A DNA stretch of 64,000 nt from Antilocapra americana (taxonomy: Eukaryota; Chordata; Mammalia; Artiodactyla; Antilocapridae): NCBI GenBank assembly GCA_007570785.1, contig ML661900.1:6924352-6988351 (forward strand). The letters are read 5' to 3'. Shown here piece after piece: positions 58,061 to 64,000 of this stretch (its first letter is position 1; each line of letters opens with the position of its first letter). The translations under genes and the position numbers were made by a program. Under the pieces are notes generated by a model, which saw only the letters and a program-made list of their open reading frames with translations, was not told where the DNA came from and did not search any database.

Positions 58061-58814
58061 TGGGAGAATGAGCTAGTGTAGCTAGTGAGAAAAAAATTAA
58101 CTAAAAGGGGTGGAAAGCAGGTTGTGAGAGTTCAGGTCATACTCAGGTACATATAGGACAAAAAGCATCTGGGATTACAGACTAAATAACAGCTGAAACG
58201 TTTGAACACACGTTGGGCAGTTTATGTTGTTTATTGAAACTGTGGTTTTATGATGTTATGCTTTTCCTTGCTCACCTTCTCTTTTACATTCATAGTAGAA
58301 ATTACATGCAAATGAAATGTTGGTCTGAGGTTGCCTGAAATGAATTAAATTGAAAGGATAAGAAAGATATAGTTCCTAAGTATTTCTTGATTAAAACTTA
58401 AAGGGAGTGGGAACCAAGGAGAGGAATGGGAACAATATATTTGGCCTGTTGTGTTACATAAAGCTTATTTGAGATGATTGCGGTTTGAGGTACAAAGTTT
58501 TATCCCCTCAAACATCTCTATTTCCTTTTCTTATATTGTCCATTTTTTAACTCTATTATACTTTCTGGGACAATATTTAAAATTTATTTTTCAACCAGCC
58601 TATGGAAATTTTTGTTTCTGCTATCATATTTGCAAACCTTAAAAGCAGTCCCCTGATCCCTATAAGATACTCCACCTGCCTCATTTTAGGATATTAAGGG
58701 TTTTTTTTGTAGAATTTTCTTTGGGTCGCTACATTATCTCTTTTCCACCTGAATTCCCTATGTGTGTGTGAGGGGGCAGAGGGGCACGATTTTATCTTTT
58801 CTTACCCTACTGAT
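58061..58814. other. Non-coding stretch, no feature recognised
   Basis: About 750 AT-rich bases, nothing recognised. Confidence 0.4.
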
Positions 58815-58981
58815 GGTTCTGAATACTTTGAGTCCAGAGTCATCTTTCCAACAACCTTATGAAGTAGAAATCTTACCATTCTATTTAGCAGACAAGAACA
58901 GAGAGCTGAAGAAAGGCTAAGTAACCCGTTTGCCGTGACACACTTAGTAAGTGTTGGAGTCAGGGTGTGAGCCCACGCCCA
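58815..58981 (+). mobile_element. MIR SINE, interrupted by the ERV LTR
   Basis: 'caacaaccttatgaagtagaaat', 'aacagagagctgaagaaagg', 'cacttagtaagtgttggagtcaggg' and 'gagcccacgcccat' follow the MIR core to its 3' part, where the LTR begins. Confidence 0.75.
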
Positions 58982-59158
58982 TGATCTCAAACATCTTGAG
59001 ATTTGTCTGCCCGTGCTCCGGCCGCTAGCTGGGCGCAGTCGCTCTGGCCCGCAGAGCAATCAACGGGGGGTCCGAATCCACCTAAAACGGATGAAAGGGG
59101 TGGGACAAGAGACGCGAAGAACGGCAGCAAGACAAAGGTTCTGATCAAGCTGCAAAAC

Positions 59159-59164
59159 TTTATT
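59159..59164 (-). terminator. LTR polyadenylation signal
   Basis: AATAAA on the minus strand in the solo LTR, immediately downstream of the TATA box. Confidence 0.7.
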
Positions 59165-59176
59165 GAGCGCAAGGCG

Positions 59177-59186
59177 ATTATATATG
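59177..59186 (-). promoter_or_regulatory. LTR TATA box
   Basis: 'tatataat' on the minus strand inside the solo LTR, followed downstream by the AATAAA signal. It could start transcription towards lower coordinates, into the MIR and 58 kb sequence. Confidence 0.6.
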
Positions 59187-59419
59187 GGGAGGAGGGGAGG
59201 GAGTGGGAAAAGGAAGGGGGGGGTTCTGACGGGCATGTAAGGAATACGTGTCTTGTGGGCGATTGGCCTGTCGGATATATGTTCGCCGCATGATCCTTTT
59301 GGTGATTTGCCAGCCGAATGTATAGCTGGCACGTAATCAGCGCCTTATATGGCAGCAGGCTTGCAGCGTTCCGACCGTAATGGCTCTGGCTGATCGCATC
59401 AGCCAGCCGGGCCCCAACA

Positions 59420-59941
59420 TGCCCATGTGTATTTAAGTCTGAAGTGCCAAGACATTATGTGAAAACTGCGTAGCTGGGCCTCTCGGCTGCTGGGCTTCTG
59501 CTGGAGTAAAGAGCAGGAACAAGATAATTTGCTGAAGGGTCCAGTCTTGGCATCCATAGCTGTCTCCTCAGAGAGGAACCTTCTGGTTGCTTGTGTTGTG
59601 GGTTTCTGAATCTAGGGAAGAGACTGGTGTCTCCACTGTTCAGGATGCAGATGGCTTTTGGACTTGTGGCTTAACCCTTCCCTCTGCTGAGCCTCGTTTT
59701 CCCAAATTTGGAGCCTGCCTTGACTTACTTTTCTGAAACATAAAATGTCGTGCATCTGTGGTGTTGGGGATGGGTTGTCATCTGGCTACACGGGTGGCAA
59801 AGGAGAACAGGTAGTACACGTCTTCCATAGACTTTGAATTGGCCCCGTTTTCTGCCATCTCTCACCCTATCTTTAGGAGTGTGTGCTGCTCCTAATTCCG
59901 GAGTCTACCCTAAGTTAGGAGGAATGAATTGATACATTAGT
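59420..59941. other. Non-coding stretch, no feature recognised
   Basis: About 520 bases between the LTR and the next repeat; no gene. Confidence 0.4.
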
Positions 59942-59962
59942 TTTCTATTGCTGCTACAATGT

Positions 59963-60137
59963 GTGTTAGTTACTCAGTCGTGTCCGACTCCTTGCAACCC
60001 CATGGTCTGTCCATGGAATTCTCTAGGTAAGAATACTGGAGTGGGTTACCATTCCCTTTTCCAGGGGATCTTCCAGACCCAGGGATTGAACCAAGGTCTC
60101 CTGCATTGCAGGCAGATTCTTTACCATCTGAGCTACC
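59963..60137 (-). mobile_element. Bov-tA SINE, slightly shortened
   Basis: 'gttactcagtcgtgtccgactcc' to 'accatctgagctacc', with a small internal deletion around 'catggtctgtccatgg'. Confidence 0.93.
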
Positions 60138-60153
60138 GTAAGTAATCACAAAC

Positions 60154-61314
60154 CAGTTCAGTTCAGTCATGTCCAACTCTTTGCGAGCCCATGGACTGCA
60201 GGACACCAGGCTTCCCCATCCATTACCAACTCCTGGAGCTTGCTCAAGTTCACGTCCATTGAGTCAGTGATGCCATCCAACCCTCTCATCCTCTATTGTC
60301 CCCTTCTTCTCCTGCCTTCAGTCTTTCCCAGCATTAGGGTCTTTTCCAATGAATCAGTTCTTGGCATCAGATGGCCAAAGTTTTGGAGTTTCAGCTTAGG
60401 CATCAGTCCTTCTAATGAATATTCAGGACTGATTTCCTTTAGGATGGACTGGTTGAATCTTCTTGCAGTCCACGGGACTCTCAAGAGTCTTCTCCAACAT
60501 CACAATTCAAAAGCATCAATTCTTTGGTGCTCAGCTTTCTTTATAGTCCAGCTCTTATACATCAATACATGGCTACTGGAAAAATCATAGATTTGACTAG
60601 ACGGACCTTTGACAACAAAGTAATGTCTCTGCTTTTTAATATGCTGTCTAGGTTGGTCATAGCTTTTCTTCCAAGGAGCAAGCATCTTTTAATTTCATGG
60701 CTGCAGTCACCATCTGCAGTTATTTTGGAGCCCCCCAAAATATAGTCTGTCACTGTTTCCATTGTTTCCCCATCTATTTGCCATGAAGTGATGGGACTGG
60801 ATACCATGATCTTAGTTTTCTGAATGTTGAGTTTTAAGCCAACCTTTTCACTCTCCTCTTTCACTTTCATCAAGAGGCTCTTTAGTTCTTCTTTGCTTTC
60901 TGTCAAATTGCCAACATCCATTGGATCATCGAAAATGCAAGAGAATTCCAGAAAAACATCTGCTTTATTGACTATGCCAAAGCCTTTGACTTTGTGGATC
61001 ATGACAAAATGTGGAAAATTCTTAAAGAGGTGGGAATATCAGACCACCTTACCTGCATCCTGAGAAATCTGTATGCAGGTCAAGAAGCAATAGTTAGAAC
61101 CAGATGCAGAACAACAGACTGGTTCCAAATTAGGAAAGGTGTATGTCAAGGCTGTATATTGTCACTCTGCTTATTTAACTTCTATGCAGAGTACATCATG
61201 CGAAATGCCAGGCTGGATGAAGCACTAATTGGAATCAAGATTACTGGGAGAAATATCAATAACCTCAGACATGCAGATGACACCACCCTTATGGCAGAGA
61301 GCGAAGAAGAACCC
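60154..61314 (-). mobile_element. BovB LINE with 5' inversion
   Basis: 60154-60902 is the BovB 3' part on the minus strand, beginning with the family terminus 'cagttcagttcagtcatgtcc'. From 60903 ('aaattgccaacatccattgg') to 61311 the preceding BovB segment follows on the plus strand. Both parts end at the same internal site ('gaagaagaac'), overlapping by about 20 bases. A short direct repeat, caaac, lies at both ends (60149-60153 and 61315-61319). This is the structure expected from twin priming. Confidence 0.92.
60903..61311 (+). pseudogene. BovB reverse transcriptase fragment in the inverted segment
   Basis: Encodes RT motif A ('DYAKAFDFVDHD', near 60970), motif B ('GVCQGCILSLCLFNF', near 61138) and a catalytic box altered from YADD to HADD (near 61269). 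A 109-codon frame (60994-61323) covers most of it. It is cut off at both ends and not functional. Confidence 0.88.
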
Positions 61315-61720
61315 CAAACTTAGTGGCTTAAAAAGACACAAATTTATAACCTTACAGTTCTGGAGGTCAGAAGTCCAAAGTGGGCCTTAATGGAGCTGAA
61401 CTCAAGGTGTTGGCAGGGCTGAATTCCTTCTGAGGGCTCCAGGGCAGAGCTCATCTCCTTGCCTTCTCTGGCATGTAGAGGCTACTTGCATTCCTTGGCT
61501 TATGGCCCCTGGTCACTCCAACTTCTGCTTCCCCCATCACGTCTTGCTGTGCCTCTATTCTCTCCACAGGGCCCACCTGGATAATACAGGCCATTATCTC
61601 CATCTCAAGATCCTTAACTTAATTGCACCTGCAAAGTTCCTTTTGCTATGTAAGGTAACATATTACACTTCTGGTCATTAGCGTGTAGATGGGGGAGGGG
61701 AAATTTAGTTTCCCACAATC

Positions 61721-61904
61721 CACTGGTTTCTCACTGTCTCCTCTGCAGCCGAGCTGGTTGCGGTTTTGCTTGCCTGCCATCAGTTACTCCTCTTCTTTCT
61801 GCTTTTCATCCTCTGCAATGTTGTTGACATGCCTTGTCTTCTGTCATCTCCTCTTCCATACTTTTTAAAAAAAGGTTCATACATTTTATAGTCTTCTACT
61901 CTCA
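61721..61904. other. Non-coding stretch
   Basis: Short unassigned stretch after the old repeat. Confidence 0.4.
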
Positions 61905-62045
61905 TTTTCCAGGCGTGTCACATTTCCATTTTTAACTGGAAATCCTCACTTACTTTCCTGATAAGAAATTTCAGATGCAGAGACATTACATGACTTGCCT
62001 GAAGTCATAAAGATAATTAGTGGCAGAAATAAACCTTTGCTTAAG
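61905..62045 (+). mobile_element. MIR SINE
   Basis: 'cagagacattacatgacttgcctgaagtcataaag' (61978-62012) and 'agtggcagaaataaacc' match the MIR core. Confidence 0.65.
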
Positions 62046-63245
62046 AACAGAAACAATTCCAGTAATACAAAGGACATGGAACTTCAAAGCTGAACTAGCT
62101 CGCTGGAAAGAAACCGCATTAGTTCCTACTGATAGATTTATGGTGTTATATTCCTAATCAAGAGATTTTCAGAGCTGACTTTTTTTGTTATTATTTCAAA
62201 GATAAGAATGTGGTCCATGTCTCACAGAACTGTGGAAAGTTAATGATGATATTTTCTTTGCAAGACTTAGAGTGCTTCCATATGAATGCAAGCAAGCATA
62301 TTGCTATTTAGTGAAAGCTAGCAATATCTTCCCAATGTTCATTTGAAAAATAAATCAGACAAATGTGAGTTATATATGGGCAAGAAAAAAAAACTTGGAA
62401 TTCAATTTAGTTAATTTATAGGACATTATTCAGAGGACTGTGATAGACATTTTCAAGCCTAGAATTGACCAATTTCTCTGTTCTATAATTCAATAAATAA
62501 ACTAAGTCTTCATTTGGGAGAAAGAAATCTGTAAATTGGGGGAAGAAGACAACAAAAAATATTTCTAGGCATCTGTTCACTTTGCTGTGTTCTAAAATAG
62601 AATTTCCAGGCAGATAATGCAATTATAATTGGTAAAGGCATGTAGAACCTTATACTGAAACAAAAATACTAATAAGCTTTCTCCCCTGTCCAAGTGCCTT
62701 TCAGTCTTCCTAGGAAGTGAGGAAAATGAAAGATTTATATCTCTATCTGCCTAGGGACTTATGAAGAAGGGGAGATAAAGCCACACACAGAAGTAGTTCT
62801 TATATCTCAGGAGAGAAAGTGTAAGTGGGAAGAGGTAGAGAGGTAGCTATTGAAACTATCTCTGTGAATGGAAAAGAGTTCATTAATTTGATCTTAAGAA
62901 CCTTTTCTTTTGAAAGTCTATGGCACTGTCTTAATGAATGATAATATTTTGTCCACGAAAGGCTCCTTCACTCTTCGTTTCCCTTCTTGGATGGTGTTGC
63001 CACATTCTCGAGCCTGTGTTTGTGTAGCAGGAGGCCACAGTTCAGAGCACAGCTACTCCCTCATCATGGGGAAGGAGAAAGCCCGGGAGCCCTGGGGTGA
63101 AGGAGAGGGGACTGCGTACTCGACAGTCACTTGAGCGTCTTGCTGAGCACACATTCCATGGCTGTTAGGTTATGGCTGTAGGTTGCTACTAGTCACCTAA
63201 CTCCTGATTAGTACTAAAAATTACCCTAGGATTCAAACTTATTTT
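62046..63245. other. Non-repetitive, non-coding stretch
   Basis: About 1.2 kb with no recognised repeat. 62100-62420 is AT-rich and repeat-free and may be conserved. A 74-codon frame at 62910-63134 has no domain. Confidence 0.4.
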
Positions 63246-64000
63246 TTTTTTAAATGTTTATTCTACTTTATTTATTTATTTTTATTTTTATTTTTTTTCT
63301 CCCTTTTATTGTTTTTGCCATACAATGTCATGATATCACCATGGGTTTACATATGCTCCCCCTCCAGAAACCCCTCCCTCCCCCCTCCCTCCTCCCTCCC
63401 CCCTGGGAAATCTCGATGCACCAGCCCCGAGAATCAATCCTGGGCTGGCAATTGATTAGACATATGATAATTAACATGTTTCAATGCCATTCTCCCATAT
63501 CATCCCACCCTTTCCCTCATCCACAGAGTCCACGAGTCTATTCTATAAAGATCTAAGCATAAGACCAGAAACTATAAAACTCCTAGAGGATAACATAGGC
63601 AAAACACTCTCTGACATAAACCAAAGCGGGATACTCCATGACCCACCTCCCAGAATACTGGAAATAAAAACACGAATAAACAAATGGGACCTAATTAAAA
63701 TTAAAAGCTTCTGCACAACAAAGGAAACTATAAGCAAGGTGAAAAGACAGCCTTCAGAATGGGAGAAAATAATAGCCAATGAAGCAACAGACAAACAATC
63801 TCAAAAATATACAAACAACTCCTGCAGCTCCATTCTAGAAAAATAAACGACCCAATCAAAAAGTGGGCCAAAGAACTTAACAGACATTTCTCCAAAGAAG
63901 ACATAAAAATGGCTAACAAACACATGAAAAGATGTTCAACATCACTCATTATCAGAGAAATGCAAATCAAAACCACAATGAGGTACCACTTTACACCAGT
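63246..64000 (-). mobile_element. Young L1 insertion with 5' inversion, cut by window end
   Basis: A T-rich tail (63241-63300), then the L1 3' UTR on the minus strand ('gtcatgatatcaccatggg', C-rich tract at 63375-63402, 'aatcctgggctggca') to about 63541. From there L1 ORF2 sequence runs on the plus strand ('ctaagcataagaccagaaac' onward) to the window end. The two segments cannot come from one uninverted copy. Target-site duplications cannot be checked because the far end is outside. Confidence 0.93.
63545..64000 (+). pseudogene. L1 ORF2 C-terminal fragment
   Basis: The plus strand encodes the ORF2 C-terminal region: 'IRPETIKLLEDNIGKTLSDIN', '[17 protein letters not shown]', '[20 protein letters not shown]'. 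A stop or shift follows near 63844 ('gaaaaataaacg'), after which the remaining codons can be read in another frame ('[14 protein letters not shown]'-like). No RT or endonuclease domain lies in the window. Confidence 0.88.

Larger units (their letters stand above)
58982..59419 (-). mobile_element. Solo LTR of a class II (ERV2, betaretrovirus-like) endogenous retrovirus
   Basis: A 438-base unit, CpG-rich unlike all its surroundings, that begins TG and ends CA when read on the minus strand. The flanks show an imperfect 6-bp duplication (cgccca at 58976-58981, tgccca at 59420-59425). On the minus strand a TATA box (about 59177-59186) lies only some 15-25 bases upstream of AATAAA (59159-59164), so R must be short, as in betaretroviral LTRs. 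No primer-binding site, gag, pol or env follows on either side, so this is a solo LTR left by LTR-LTR recombination. Many intact CpGs suggest it is young. Confidence 0.85.
59942..61720 (+). mobile_element. Old dispersed repeat (family unassigned), split by Bov-tA and BovB
   Basis: The left end 'ttttctattgctgctacaat' (to about 59962), the bridge 'taatcacaaac' before 60153 and the right part from 61315 ('caaacttagtggctta', 'ttacagttctggaggtcagaag', 'aaggtgttggcagggctg', 'cttgccttctctgg') join into one repeat once the two inserts are removed. Confidence 0.6.

Noticed and set aside
58750..59450. CpG-rich block as a gene promoter CpG island
   Set aside because: The CpGs are confined to the LTR (58982-59419) with TG/CA ends; no adjacent exon.
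1..64000. CRISPR arrays, operons, bacterial-type defence systems
   Set aside because: The DNA is mammalian; no regularly spaced repeats or prokaryotic genes are present.

Overview
The window is mammalian nuclear DNA from a bovid ruminant. The evidence is the repeat fauna: BovB (RTE) LINEs, tRNA-derived Bov-tA/Bov-A2 SINEs, cetartiodactyl CHR-type SINEs, L1 copies with the ruminant G-rich 3' UTR, and a mariner MITE with 'gggttggccaaaaagtt' ends. Species cannot be fixed from this. I see no host protein-coding exon, tRNA, rRNA or CpG-island promoter. The longer open frames are LINE reverse transcriptase remnants or chance frames in repeats. The window reads as a gene desert or the inside of a very long intron.

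Layout. 1-450 is a young L1 3' end. 1.3-3.3 kb holds a Bov-tA piece, MIR, old L1 and L2. 3.7-6.4 kb holds two BovB copies. 7-13.4 kb has L1, a SINE-L1 chimera inside an old repeat, and an MLT1 LTR inside an L1M. 13.4-22.4 kb is poorer in repeats, with candidate conserved non-coding stretches, a CHR SINE, a 400-N gap with identical 47-base flanks, a hAT remnant and L2. 22.9-29.8 kb holds L1, BovB and a 5'-inverted L1. 30.4-33.7 kb is an old repeat plus a BovB that have exchanged short copied segments. 38.3-39.5 kb is a multi-level nest (old L1, mariner MITE, young L1 stub, Bov-tA). 40.4-42.1 kb is L1 interrupted by Bov-A2 and a CA microsatellite. 43-50 kb holds SINEs, hAT and MIR remnants, L1 and a second mariner MITE. 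50.5-51.4 kb is an unexplained large inverted repeat with arms of about 260 bp. 58.8-61.7 kb has a solo class II ERV LTR in a MIR, then a Bov-tA and a 5'-inverted BovB in one older repeat. The last 0.75 kb is another 5'-inverted L1 that runs off the window.

What stands out is the insertion and repair history rather than genes: three LINE insertions with 5' inversion (two L1, one BovB), one SINE-L1 chimera with a perfect target-site duplication, two short-range templated duplications around the 31-33 kb BovB, a solo LTR with betaretrovirus-like signal order, the 50.5-51.4 kb inverted repeat, and an assembly gap that looks spurious. I found no convincing new gene system. Repeat family names come from recognising consensus sequence by eye; where I was unsure I left the family unassigned. 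The 'candidate conserved non-coding' calls rest only on composition and absence of repeats.
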